Both the position numbers and the translations under genes were made by a program. Below the pieces are notes generated by a model. The model ran no database searches and was not told the origin of the DNA. It saw nothing but the letters and a program-made list of their open reading frames with translations. Positions 11,717 to 22,517 of a stretch of 64,000 nucleotides of DNA are shown here, piece after piece. The stretch comes from Zoroaster sp. YZ-2022 (lineage: Eukaryota; Echinodermata; Asteroidea; Forcipulatida; Zoroasteridae): NCBI GenBank assembly GCA_029582265.1, contig CM055816.1:3874698-3938697 (forward strand). Direction: 5' to 3'. Positions within the stretch are counted from its first letter, which is position 1. Every line of letters begins with the position of its first letter.

Positions 11717-11915
11717 TCGCTGCCCGCTGGACTCCGTCCGTGCTTCCACGGCTCACGGCACCATTGACGCTCGGCCCAACTGTCGTCCGTGGGTCCTTGG
11801 CGGGACTCACCGTGGCCGGCCGCTGGATGTCCCCGATGCTTCCGGCCCACGGCACCACTTACGCTTGGCCCCAACACTAGCATCAACGCCGCGGAGGTGT
11901 CAATAAAGCGATATT
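11717..11915. other. G+C-rich island with two imperfect internal repeats
   Basis: In contrast to the AT-rich surroundings this segment is strongly G+C-rich. Two stretches starting GCTGGACTCCG (about 11726) and GCTGGATGTCC (about 11821) both continue with GCTTCC, CACGGCACCA and ACGCT(C/T)GGCCC. It directly adjoins the foldback. No motif identifies it as coding or as an RNA gene, although a SINE or satellite-derived origin is possible. Confidence 0.45.
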
Positions 11916-12359
11916 CGCCATTGCATATCGGGCTGTCAAATAAATGAACAACATTTTTTAAAGATTTATTTTCACTCGATTGACTTGCTTTTAATGTTGT
12001 ATATATTAAATTTGAATTGTTGCAGCATTACACAAAACCACAAGCGATCAGGGGTGCGGCCGAAGGAGGAGGGTGTGGGTGGGATACTCTCCTTATATTT
12101 GTTTCACTTGGCATTTAGAGCTTCAGTCGGTAAATTAACCACAAATCAATTTATTGATTTAGTTCTTATTTAACCTGGGAGACCTTTCAGTGGAAGACTG
12201 TTTTATCAAAGGTGCCAAGAGCAATCATTAAACTACATATAAATATAAAAGGCTAAGACATAACGTTAAGAGATTCATTGCACAGTACACTCTATAAGAC
12301 CCACCACAGGTGCTGGATCCCAAGTCAATTCAAGTGAGAACCCACTGGGTGCGTGTGTC

Positions 12360-12860
12360 CAAGGGGCAAGACTGGACTTGCTTATGTGGCTAGAGTTCTT
12401 GGAACACTTCAATGGGGTGTCCCAATTTTGGGCAGTGCATGGGATGATTCTCTAGAGTTATTACAGACGAAGCAGCCTCCGTAGGGTAACAGTGCATTTT
12501 TCAAGGCAAGTGGGTCCAAGGTCGTTGGCCATCATGCATACTCGAGCACCCACCTTCTATTGCATTTCTTGAATTTTCCCGTTGCTGGTGGCTGCATTGT
12601 GCTGGGTTCCCCTGTTGGCAAATCGGCGGGTTAAGTTCCGATCTGATAATTCTGCAGTTGTTCACATTATTAATAGTCAAACATCACAGTGTGATAGGAT
12701 TATGCATCTTGTTAGATTGTTTGTGTAACATTGCCTGAAGTACAATATCGTCTTTAAAGCGGTGCATGTCCCAGGAGTTTCTAAAGTATTGGCTGATTCT
12801 TGTCAAGTTTCAGATGGACCGCTTTCCAGGCTGCAGCTCCCATGCCGATCTGGTGATGAC
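12360..12860 (+). pseudogene. RNase H domain of the DIRS/Ngaro-type element
   Basis: Read across frames, the segment gives a WLEFLEHFNGVSQFW start, FQGKWVQGRW, FRSDNSAVVHIIN and then VHVPGVSKVLADS near 12765. Those are the order and motifs of the RNase H that follows the RT in DIRS/Ngaro elements: the aspartate of RSDN is a catalytic position and VHVPG...LAD is the C-terminal hallmark. Several stops and frameshifts interrupt it. It leads directly into the recombinase. Confidence 0.75.
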
Positions 12861-12949
12861 ACCAATTCCAGCTCTTTCAGTCCTTTGGTAGTGGGTGAGA
12901 TTTCTAGATTGCTGTCCGTTGCTTTCTCCAAAAATTCTTACAAAACCTA

Positions 12950-13790
12950 TTCCACTGGTTGGGTGCTTTTGTGAATTTGCAGGGTAGCAGTCGCCGCTGC
13001 ACACTGCCAGTAACTTCGGCAATGGTTAGGGGCATTTATTGCTTGGCTCTCGCTCAAGGTTGCGCATCGTCCACTATTGCCACTTATGTAGCTGGGGTGG
13101 GGTTTTATTATAAGTTTCATGGTTATCCTGATCTCACAAATAACTTTTGGTTTCTAAACTATTGGAGGGTTGTCGTCGCGATCGTCAGATTGCGGATACT
13201 CGTGCCCCATTACAGTGCCAATTTTCATTACCATGTTGGGGTTTTACCTCATGTGTGAATCACGCTTTGAGGAGCTGTTATTCAAGGCAGCGATGTTGTG
13301 TGCATTTTGGGTTCATGAGAGTGGGTGAATTTACTGCTGATTCAACAAATCATATTCAGGACTCAGTTTTACTGCTATCGGATGTTGCATTTAGTTCAGT
13401 TGGTACTAAGTCTGTGCTTGTGTCTTTTCGAACATGTAGACAAGTCAGTCAGGTAGCCTCTTGTAATCAGGCTAGTTCGTACAGATGATGTTTCTATTTG
13501 CCCTGTTGCTGCATTATGTGCTTTTATACAGCTTCGGCCATTAGTCTCAGGTCCTCTGTTTTGTCATTTGGTGGAAAACCTTTAACACGTAATGCAGTAC
13601 TTCAGAATGCACTTGGTTTTTGTGGCCTGGGTGATCTATAGATTCAGGTTCATTCTTTTCATATTGGTGCTGCCACAGTGGCACATAGTTTGGGGTCCCT
13701 CTTGCTGAGATTCAGCGCATGGGCCGTTGGCGTTCTGATGCGGCACTTGCTATATTAGACCTGAACCATTATGTGCTTTGCCTGGCATTA
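12950..13790 (+). pseudogene. Tyrosine recombinase of the DIRS/Ngaro-type element
   Basis: The N-terminal SAM-like part contains VRGIYCLALAQGCASSTIAT and GVGFYYKFHG (about 13027-13125), then SKLLEGCRRDRQIADTRAPI (near 13150). The catalytic part shows VFMRVGEFTA near 13307, a catalytic-arginine context, and RMGRWRSDAAL near 13717, the C-terminal box. The motif normally read as H-x-x-R in this family is HSFHIGAAT near 13650: the arginine position is a histidine, a change explained by one C-to-T/G-to-A type transition. With the frameshifts, this copy is dead. In life the enzyme would integrate circular cDNA in the nucleus. Confidence 0.75.
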
Positions 13791-13835
13791 GCATGGGGTA
13801 ATTAATCCTTCATTTGGGTTGTCTTTTTTGGGTTT

Positions 13836-14345
13836 GTGCAGTGGCGTGTGGATTGTGGGGATTCCCTGATTCGTTGGGCCCAGCGTTCCTTGCCAGTTGG
13901 TGTTCCTGTGCTTTGGAGGGGTAGAGGCGGGGCCAGGTTAGTGACCCGTGGGCCCTACTTTCATCAATGCCCAAAATACCCCTCCACCAGCAGTACTAAT
14001 CATACACTTGGGTACAAACGACCTCATTGCTATTGACGTTTATTCAGTTCGCCAGTCAATTTCTATTTCATGGAGTGGGTTCGCGCTCAGTTTCCACATA
14101 CTCTTGTTTTCTGGTCTTAAATTTTTGCCACGCGGGTTTTTATTTTGGCGCCTATTCTCAGAAAAGCATGGAGCAGCAATAAAAGATCAATAGGTGCACT
14201 TGTTGCCAGCGAAATAGGTGCATGGATTTGCGGCACCCAGTTCATTTGGTCAGATTTGTCACCTTTTAGGTTTGATGGTGTCCATCTCGGAAGCTGTCAA
14301 TGCTTGTTTTGTGATAATTTCACTGATTGTATTAATACTCTTTAA
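13836..14345 (+). pseudogene. SGNH/GDSL-hydrolase-like frame of the element
   Basis: Spread over two or three frames are VWIVG followed by GDSLIRWAQRSLP (about 13845-13890), LIIHLGTNDLIAI (about 14000-14035) and FDGVHLSEA-like residues near 14270. The order GDS (block I serine), GTND (block III) and D-x-V-H (block V catalytic Asp and His) is that of SGNH hydrolases. It follows the recombinase closely and I infer it belongs to the same element. Its biochemical role in retroelements is unknown to me. Small indels separate the blocks. Confidence 0.65.
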
Positions 14346-14877
14346 TTTTGCCTGTGGGTTTGCGGTTTGGGTTCTGTCAATTTTCTTGGGCGCGTGTTTG
14401 CGCGTTTGGCAATTTTTTGCGAAAATGACAGAAAAATATTTGAAGTATTATAATTTAATTTTTGTAGGTCAAATTGTATCAAGTAATTTCTACTTGTAAA
14501 GGCCAAGGTTATGTAATTTTATTACATAGTGCCTTTCGGGTTTCGGTCGAGCTATCTTAACTGTCCCCCTGTTTTTCAACTTGGCGAATTTCTGATGTGT
14601 TAGTAGGACTGGGTTACACTTTTATCTTTGTTAATTAATGGTAAAGTTAGATTTAGGGTGCCCGGCGGTTTCTTCGGGGCCATCCTTTTCCCCCTCGGTT
14701 TCCAACTTGGGAATAACAATTTGTGTATGTTTTTTAAAATACTTCATTGATAGGTGCACCTGTGTGCATAGTTGGATAGTTAAGGCAAGGTGCGTTGACA
14801 GGTTGTTCACTTGTGGAGGTTGGGTTTTCGACTTGTATCGGGGTCATTGGACCCCAAGCGTTCATGTGGTGTTGTGT

Positions 14878-15040
14878 GTGGATACATGGGCGTGGTAGTC
14901 CATTGTGTGGATACACATGGGCGTGGTAGTCCATTGTGTTTTATGTTGGTAAGGACATATTGGTCCTTGTGGTGGCCACATGCGATTATGAACAAATGGT
15001 TCATAATTTATGTTGGATGGACGTGGTGGTCCATCTGTTA
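14878..15040 (+). repeat. Short direct repeats near the retroelement 3' end
   Basis: GTGGATACATGGGCGTGGTA, continuing GTCCATTGT, occurs at about 14878-14907. It recurs with a 2-bp insertion at 14908-14938, and a weaker third copy (GGATGGACGTGGTGGTCCAT) lies near 15013. DIRS/Ngaro elements have split direct repeats, but these units are much shorter than usual termini, so their identity is uncertain. Confidence 0.6.
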
Positions 15041-15140
15041 CATGTATGTCCTGTGCGTTTGTCCATGCCAGTTTTGCCTGTGTCCGGTATCCAGCTCCTT
15101 GCCATTTTCAAAATTATTGTCTATTTGGTGTTATTATAGT

Positions 15141-15757
15141 TGATGTTTAATTTGCAGGTTTGCATTTAAATAAATTGCAGTGTCAAGCTTAGGCGAGAAG
15201 TCAAATAGTTGGTCATTGCCCCTGTTTGTTGTCTGAGTAAAATACCATATAATGACATGATATTTGGAGACAATTTATCACTCTGATATTTTAACTAACA
15301 AGAGCGATGAAAATTTGATATCGCCTGTATTTTTGAGTATCGGCAATAATTTATGAATATCATCAATAAGCAAGCGACATTCTGATATCTTCAAAACCAT
15401 AACCGATTTAGCCGATAATTCTTTGAATATCTTAAAGTGGTATCGTCCACCCCAATGCATATGTATTCTCACAAACCTGATCCGTGATGTCGTAGTGAGT
15501 ATGTACATATATGGCGAGTCTCAGAAATGTTTTGTTTTCAAGTATCTCAAAAGTTATGGACTGCTTGTATGATAAAACTTATATGATCACAAGGAAAACT
15601 TGTTAAGAGTTTAGTGAAGATCAGAAAAGGCAAAAGGGGACCATAACTTTGTAACCAACTCGTAAAACTGTTTCCTGGAACTGTAGTTGAAATGAATTGT
15701 ACTGGAAAATAGCTGCACTTTCTAATCACATACACCATCATTTCAATTTCATTACAG
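15141..15757. other. Intronic or intergenic sequence before HYR exon
   Basis: No coding frame or repeat is recognised. The last bases (TTTCAATTTCATTACAG) form a pyrimidine-biased tract and a splice acceptor for the HYR exon. Confidence 0.4.
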
Positions 15758-16014
15758 CTCCAGATGTCTTCTGTCCAAATGACACCACCGTGAATGTAGA
15801 TGCTGGAATGGCAAACGCTAATGTCATCTGGTCACCATTACCAACAGCCAATGATACTAATAGCACTGTCATTACTACAATCAATGTGAGGACCGTCTAG
15901 GCAATGTTGTGATGTCGGGTGACTTATATCCAGTGAGCTTAACAACAGTGACATGCAGAGCTAATGATACTCTCAACGATGAAGGATCATGCAACTTTAC
16001 CATTACAGTTGTTG
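15758..16014 (+). CDS. HYR (hyalin repeat) domain exon 1, with frame disturbance
   Basis: HYR domains are immunoglobulin-like adhesion modules of secreted or membrane proteins. The exon follows a TTACAG acceptor and ends at GTTG|GTATGT, a good donor. It starts in phase 1 with PDVFCPNDTTVNVDAG, then VIWSPLPTANDT, and closes in a different frame with VTCRANDTLNDEGSCNFTIT: the conserved cysteine before the central strand pair, VTC..A.D and the terminal CNF.ITV strand. The frame changes near 15875. The length of 257 nt is one short of a multiple of three, so one missing base would restore a symmetric 1-1 exon. That is either an assembly error or a real inactivating deletion. The second HYR exon at 48647 has the same strand and phase. 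Confidence 0.75.
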
Positions 16015-16276
16015 GTATGTATTGTTTAAGTTGAAAGTTCACTTTTTACTTCAGTTATATAGTGAAATGGTTAGGCATTTGTAGTCATGAACAATGAGCT
16101 ATTTTGTAGTGCTTTTGGAAATGTATTTATAGCTTGAATCCTGTGACTGTATGTTTAGTCCATTCCAAGGATGCATGCAGATGGAATTTTCCCATTTCAT
16201 CTTCCCTGTGAAGACTGCTCGAGTATATATACCGGCTAGATATAAACATGAATATTGCACTTGCAGATTTAACTGT

Positions 16277-16280
<4 letters not shown>

Positions 16281-16345
<65 letters not shown>
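16281..16345. repeat. (TA)n microsatellite
   Basis: About 30 perfect TA units after a short (CA)n run. A second short (TA)n lies at about 16421-16435. Apparent coding frames across them are artefacts. Confidence 0.95.
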
Positions 16346-16346
<1 letters not shown>

Positions 16347-16713
16347 TTGTAGTAAAACTAGTGGAACGCTGGTAGTTGTAACTCCGAGTTTCACGCGTTA
16401 TGCGGTCATCAGACAACTGATATATATATATATACATGTACATGTATATATTTGAAAATGATGAAATTATTCCCATCCAGTCCCTATTTTGGATTAGCAA
16501 GCCGGACTATTTGGAAAGGGGTTTTGACTAGTCCTCCACCGTTTAAACTGGCTTTTGGCCAATGGACCTACTGACAAGGATGACCCTAAACAACCAGCAA
16601 AAATAAAATAAAAAAGGATCAATTAGAAGTGATTTATTTTAAGTTTTCCCAACTATTGATTCGTTTCAGGAAATATTATTATTATTGAAACCTCTTTTAA
16701 AAGTATGTAATTC

Positions 16714-17366
16714 ATGGTTTGCCGCTATCAAGACAAATTGGTACATTTCTGGTTATTTACTGTCTTACCATTTAAGTTTGCTGCAACCATTACCAGTAGT
16801 GGACCATTTCTGGTCTTGTACCATCTTGCTATAATGGTTTGCCGCTATCAAGACAAATTGGTACATTTCTGGTTATTTACTGTCTTACCATTTAAGTTTG
16901 CTGCAATCATGACCAGTAGTGGACCATTTCTGGTCTTGTACAGTCTTGCTATAATGGTTTGCCGCTATCAAGACAAATTGGTACATTTCTGGTCATTTAC
17001 TGTCTTACCATTTAAGTTTGCTGCATCCATTACCAGTAGTCGACCATTTCTGGTCTTGTACAGTCTTGCTATAATGGTTTGCCGCTATCAAGACTAATTG
17101 GTACATTTCTGGTTATTTACTGTCTTACCATTGAAGTTTGCTGCATCCATTACCAGTAGTCGACCATTTCTGGTCTTGTACAGTCTTGCTATAATGGTTT
17201 GCCGCTATCAAGACAAATTGGTACATTTCTGGTCATTTACAGTCTTACCATTTAAGTTTACTGTAATCATGACCAGTAGTGGACCATTTCTGGTCTTGTA
17301 CAGTCTTGCTATAATGGTTTGATGTTATCAAGACAAAGTGGAACATTTCTGGTCATTTACTGTAGT
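16714..17366 (+). repeat. 120-bp higher-order tandem repeat, five copies plus partial
   Basis: Units beginning ATGGTTTGCCGCTATCAAGA occur at 16714, 16834, 16954, 17074 and 17194, exactly 120 bp apart and about 95 percent alike by eye, with a decayed sixth from 17314. Inside each unit two 60-bp halves align: TGGTACATTTCTGGTTATTT and TGGACCATTTCTGGTCTTGT lie at matching offsets. The array is therefore a dimeric higher-order minisatellite. Because 120 is divisible by three, a long frame runs through it (VCRYQDKLVHFW repeats). I see no splice sites or homologue supporting translation. Confidence 0.9.
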
Positions 17367-17669
17367 AGTATGTAAATTGGCGGTTTTGACTTTTTATAAA
17401 AATGTTTTTTTTTAATTTTTATGAAAAGTGTTTTTTTTATTTTATTTTTTTTATAAAATGTGTGGTTTTTTTATTTTTATAAAAAGCTGTTTTGATAATT
17501 TGTTTGGTATGTTTGAGGTGGGTTTGGGTTTGATATTGATGAGGTGATGAATATGGTTAAAAGTAGATGATAGATTGAGATTTCAATTATATTTAAAATG
17601 GTAAAAAAAAGATATCGATAATGAGACTTAAACAAGTAAAAAAGCGATTTAAAATTATGTAGTAGTATA
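17367..17669. other. T-rich flank of Polinton
   Basis: After the minisatellite the sequence changes abruptly at AGTAGTATGTAAATTGGCGG into T-rich blocks (TTTTTATAAAAATG and variants repeated three times, 17390-17485). This could be the remains of a Polinton terminal inverted repeat, but no partner end is present in the window to confirm it. Confidence 0.3.
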
Positions 17670-18068
17670 ATGAAGAGGACGATGACGACGACAAAATATT
17701 TATCAAAGTGGACATTAGCAGAATTTGTTAGAAAACACAGACCTATCTTTTTAGATAGTAGAACGGGTAGACTTAATAAACCGTCTTATTACGAGGGTGT
17801 AAAAAGATATATAAAAAGGGTGAAAGGTAAACCATTGTCTAAATTAAACTTTAACGAACTTGTAGCTCTTATAGAAGTAGAAAATATTTTAGTGGACGAA
17901 GAGGGTGGTAGCGGACGAGGAGGAAGGTACACTAAAACAGATTACTATCTCGCTATTAGAAGGTTTTACAGGGGTGAGTTAGAATTTGATGAACCACCGA
18001 TCGATGGGGGAAGGTGGTTACGAATGCGAACGATGACCGTACCGCTCGGTCATAGGAGAGAGATTTAA
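17670..18068 (+). CDS. Polinton-associated hypothetical protein, 132 aa
   Basis: An intact frame starts MKRTMTTTKYLSKWTLAEFV and is rich in lysine and arginine, with a glycine-rich GGSGRGGRYTK stretch near residues 92-102. It lies immediately upstream of, and slightly overlapping, the decayed DNA polymerase B on the same strand. It may be the N-terminal part of that polymerase gene, or a small Polinton gene of its own. No catalytic motif is visible. Its codon use (AT-ending) matches the neighbouring Polinton frames. Confidence 0.55.
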   Translation: MKRTMTTTKYLSKWTLAEFVRKHRPIFLDSRTGRLNKPSYYEGVKRYIKRVKGKPLSKLNFNELVALIEVENILVDEEGGSGRGGRYTKTDYYLAIRRFYRGELEFDEPPIDGGRWLRMRTMTVPLGHRREI

Positions 18069-18069
18069 A

Positions 18070-21000
18070 CCTCTTTTGAGGGTGCCAAGCCAAAGATTAT
18101 TAAAAAGTTGTCTTTAGATTTGCAAGAATTTAGATCTTTTAAGTTTATGATATACATGTAGGTTAAATTGTATTAAAATAATGCCGATGGTACGGTTGAT
18201 ATTTTAGTGCTTCCTTTTCATCATAATAATCAAATAATTTGATTAAATATGAATTATATCGAAGAAGAATTAGCACAATGTTTTGGTGAAAATTAACTAG
18301 GTTATAGAAAGAATTACGCATAACGGTTCTGTATGGGCGATAAATAGTATTATGTCAATGGTTATTACAATTTCTAGATATAGACCAATGACGGTCGGTT
18401 ATTTCATCGTGATAAAAACAAAAAAGCGTGCATCTACGTAATAAACGAAGACTTTAAATGTTTGCATTCGGCGATGCTTAGCGAACAATATCAAGCTAAA
18501 GAAAATTCAGATAAAATGTTTAGTTACAAGAAAAAGATGAATTAAATTACGATGGTATCGATTTTCCAACGCCAATGAGTCAGATCAGAAGATTCGAAAA
18601 CCAAAGAATTTGTCGATAAACGTTTATGGTTTAGACGAAGAAGAATCAATCGTACCACTTCAATTTAGTAAGCAGCCCACGAATATGAAACATATAAATG
18701 TATTTTGTATTCAGAAAGAGGAAAATGAAGGAACTAGATCCTCACTACGTTTGGATCAAGGATTTTAATAAATTACTTTTTAGTCAAACAAAGCACGAGC
18801 ATCGCAAACACTTTTGCGAACGTTGCTTGAACGGTTACAGTAGAGAAGATTTGCTTCAAGCTCACATTCCAGAGTGTAATGGTGTAGGCGTGAGAGCGAT
18901 TCGTATTGAGATGCCAAAAAAGGGTAAAAACGATATAATGAAATTTATTAATTTTAATAGACAGATGAAAGCTCCTTTTATTGTATACGTAGACTTTGAA
19001 ACGAATCTTCAAAAGACCGATGATACGAGTACAACCAATACTAAATTAAATAACGAACACGTCCCTTGCGGTTGTTGTTACGTAGTCGTTTGGTGCGATA
19101 GAAAAGTATAGTCCGTGCAAGACGTTAAGGGTGAAGATGTAGTTAAACAATGTTTAAATTTAAATTTAAACGAAATGGAAGAAGAAGTATAAAGCATCAA
19201 GGAGATGCTTGAAAACCCTAAAGATATTATTATGATACAAGACGATGTAGAACATTTTAAAAACGCTAGCGAATGTTGGATATGCAAAAAGGATTTTTGC
19301 TATGCAAACGATGAGTGTCGATGTTGGGTTTGTAAAAAAGATTCTACACATTATTGCGACGGTGAGTGTAAATGGTGGTGTAAAAAAGTAGAAGATTTAA
19401 AGACATCTTTTAAAAAAGTTAGAGATCATTGTCACATCACTGGAAAATATAGAGGCGCGGCGCATAATAATTGTAATTTAAACCTAAGTTTAAAACCGGG
19501 CAAAACGTTTATCCCGGTCGTATTTCATAATTTGTGAAAATACGACTCTTATTTAATCCTGCAAGCAACGAGTCAAACAAAAGGAGATTTAAGTTGTATC
19601 CCGAACAATATGGAAAAGTACAATTTTCTTTTTCAATCGGGCAACTGCGTTTTATCGATAGTTTGCAATTTTTACCAGCTTCGCTCGATAAACTCGTTAA
19701 ATAGAGCGATTCTTTCTGCATCACAAACAAGTTTGAACCAAATTAAGAAAAATTAAAGCTACTTTTAAAGAAAGGCGTTTACCCCTACGAGTACATGACA
19801 TTTTTCAAACAGTTTGATGAAACTAGTCTTCCTCCGAAAGAAGCTTTTTATAGCGATTTAAACATGGAACACATTACGGATGAACAGTACGAGCAAGCAA
19901 AGAACGTTTGGAAAACGTTTAAATGTAAAAATATGGGCGATTATCACGATTTGTATGTGCGTACGGATACTTGCTTATTGGCAGACGTGTTTGAACATTT
20001 TCGTACAACTTGCATGAAACACTATGGTTTAGATCCGGCTCAATATTACACGGGTCCGGGCTTGAGTTGGGACGCTTTATTGAAACACTCAAAAATTAAT
20101 TTAGAGTTGTTGACGGACTACGACATGTATTTATTTATAGAAAAAGGTTTGAGAGGAGAAATATCGATGGTTGGTAAGAGATACGCTAAAGCAAACAACG
20201 AATACTTACCAGATTACTTTCGTACAAAACCTTCAAGTTACATCGTTTATTTAGACGCGAATAATTTATACGGTTGGGTGATGAGTCAACTTCTTCCAAC
20301 GGGTAAATTTAAATGGTTGACTAAAAAACAAATTGACAGTCTCAATTTAAAAAAAGGATTAAAATATGGAAAAGGATACATTTTAGAAGTGGATTTAGAA
20401 TATCCTAAAGAATTACACGATTCTCGCAACGGTTATCCACTCGCGCCAGAATCGATGAAAATTTTCAAACAATGGATGTCACCGTATCAGCTGAAGCTAT
20501 TGGGCGACAAACCCGCTCCAAACGTAAAAAAATTAGTTCCCAATTTAGGCAACAAAACGAAATACGTTCTTCATTATAAAAATTTACAGCTGTATTTACA
20601 ACTCGGTTTGAAACTAACTAAAATTCATCGGGTTTTAGAATTTGACGAATCGCCGTGGATGAAGTCTTATATCGATTTAAATACCCAACTCAGAAAAAAT
20701 GCAAAATCAGATTTTGAGAAAGACTTGTACAAACTTATGAATAATGCAGTCTTTGGGTAAAACGATGGAAAATGTACGAAATCACGTTAACGTGAATCTC
20801 ATTAGATTAAACGATGAAAAAGACGAAAATCAAATCCGTAAATTAATCGCGAAACCCAATTTTGCCGAGCAGAAGATTTGTGATTTCGATTTAGTGGCTA
20901 TTCACATGCACAAAACAAAACTCGTACTCAACCGCCCAGTATACGTCGGAATGAGTATATTGGAATTATCTAAAGCTTTCATGTACGATTTTTATTACAA

Positions 21001-21500
21001 TCATTTAAAAAAGAAATACGACGATAAATGTAATCTACTTTACAGACAGCTTATTACTCGAGATTCAAACGAGAGACGTTTATAAAGACATGCCAGAAGG
21101 CAAAGATTTGTACGATTTTAGTAATTGTCCTAAAGATCATTTTTTGTATTAGGAAGAGAATAAAAAAGTGATCCGTAAATTAAAAGACGAGACATCTGGA
21201 ACTCTTATTTCTGAATTTGTTGGACTAAGATCAAAAATGTACTCGATACTTTTATCGGATAAAGATGAACTAAAAAGGGCCAAGGGCGTTCAAAAACAAG
21301 TTTGAAAAAGAAAATTGCGTTTGAGGATTTCAAACAAGTTTTATTTTAAAATAAAATACTTCACCACCGAATGAAGTTTATTAGAAATAAGGGTATTAGA
21401 TTATACACAACGAGCGTGAATAAAAAAAACACGTTAGATCCGTTAGATATAACGAGATATATTTATAAAAAAAACCGGAATACACACTTTAGCTTACTAT
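18070..21500 (+). pseudogene. Polinton/Maverick protein-primed DNA polymerase B, broken
   Basis: Family B DNA polymerase of the protein-primed type, which replicates Polinton/adintovirus-like DNA. Pieces in order: an N-terminal region (ERITHNGSVWAIN near 18310, RYRPMT near 18380), a C2H2-like finger HFCERCLNGYSRED...H..EC (18810-18880), the exonuclease I box VDFETN (Asp-Phe-Glu from 18992), the HCHITGKYRGAAHNNCN signature (19428-19475), a 321-codon intact block 19795-20760 with the DANNLYG palm motif at 20254-20274, and KLMNNAVFGKTMENVRN (20731-20785, across a frame change). The palm motif C normally carrying the aspartate pair is damaged by a small out-of-frame deletion at about 21040-21055. 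Stops and frame changes elsewhere confirm inactivity. The C terminus converges on the integrase. Confidence 0.9.
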
Positions 21501-21509
21501 CATTATACG

Positions 21510-22479
21510 TTAATGATGATGATGATGATGATGTAATTCTTCTCTCACAAAACTACGAGCGGGACCCAATTCTAAATAATACAATATGGGTTGATTTTGA
21601 CCTTTCATAGAGGATTTAATATTATACATTTTTATAGATCATATCGGGTCGTTCGCGTGTCTTCTCGTATCATTTTCAAATTCACCGGGTGCATATACAT
21701 ATCTAACTAGAGCGTTTGAAGCGATTCTTTTTTCATTTTTAATAACCGGAGAGGCTGGATTCTGCTCGACAAGTTTCATTTTTATAGTATCTTTAGGTTT
21801 TAATTGATTGAGTCAGGTTTCTTTGTTGTTTAAAGCTTTTACGACCAGCGGTAATCTTTTTACTCACTCTTTATTTCTAGCATTCGTCACTATTTCTAGC
21901 GCGTATTGATGAGAAAACAATATTTCGGCTAAAGTTCTGTTGAATCGTTCTACTATACCTTGAGCTCTATGGTTACCGACCTCGCCTCTCTGTATTTTGA
22001 CGTTGTTTTTACTCATTAAAACATTGACGCTCGACATAAATTCTTTTTCCTGATCGACTTTTAAAATTTTGGCCAAGTTAGCAAAGAACGTTTATAATTT
22101 TTTTCGAACGCGTTACCAACTTGCGCGGCGGTTTTATCGATTAACGGTTCGGCTTCTTTGTACCTGCTGGCTTCGTCGCTGATTGTTAACGCGTACTTGT
22201 AAACTTTTTTAGTGACTGTATCGTGAGGAAGAAACAATAAATCCGCTTGATGAATTTCGTTTGGTTTTCACGAATCGCGTTTGAGCTGGTCGGTCTGGGA
22301 ATATATTTTGGGTACGGTAAATAAATCTGCCACAAGGCTTGCTTTTTTAACCACTGTCGAGTTGAACTTTTAGAAACTTTAGTTTCTTGAGCTAATTTTT
22401 CGATCGCTGAATGACCTTTTTGATATCCTTTCGGACAATAATAAGCGTTTTCGAGTTTTGTTCTCGTGCGCTTATCCAT
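21510..22479 (-). pseudogene. Polinton retroviral-like integrase, broken
   Basis: DDE integrase that would insert the Polinton genome. From the start MDKRTRTKLENAYYCPKGYQ (22479) the N-terminal part continues with LAQETKVSKSSTRQWLKKQA and IYLPYPKYIPRP. After a frame change near 22255 come HQADLLFLPHD (first catalytic Asp), LTISDEASRYKEAEPL and VDQEKEF (second Asp). They are followed by NHRAQGIVERFNRTLAE, with the third acidic residue in IVERFN. A chromo-like C-terminal tail (YAPGEFENDT, then GPARSFVREEL) ends in six histidines encoded by a CAT run at about 21513-21530. Near full length, about 320 codons, but at least three frame changes. It converges tail-to-tail with the polymerase. Confidence 0.85.
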
Positions 22480-22517
22480 TTATTATTTTATAATTTATTT
22501 TATGTGGGAGAATTCAT

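Larger units (their letters stand above)
12300..15140 (+). mobile_element. Decayed DIRS/Ngaro-type tyrosine-recombinase retroelement
   Basis: Three domains in the order RNase H, tyrosine recombinase and SGNH-hydrolase-like frame, all on the plus strand, define this element. The class replicates through a reverse transcriptase/RNase H and integrates with a tyrosine recombinase instead of a DDE integrase. The RT domain itself is missing at the left, so the copy is 5'-truncated. Frames are broken in many places. Near the 3' end are short direct repeats (14878-15040), possibly relics of the split repeats these elements carry. DIRS1-like and Ngaro-like subgroups cannot be separated reliably here; the hydrolase frame favours Ngaro-like as I recall the literature. 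Confidence 0.8.

Noticed and set aside
16714..17322. Repeat-protein gene from the 120-bp array
   Set aside because: The frame is open because the period is a multiple of three. There are no splice sites, no signal sequence and no extension into flanking sequence.
17367..17490. Polinton terminal inverted repeat
   Set aside because: No matching inverted partner or 6-bp target duplication is present in the window, so I did not assert it.
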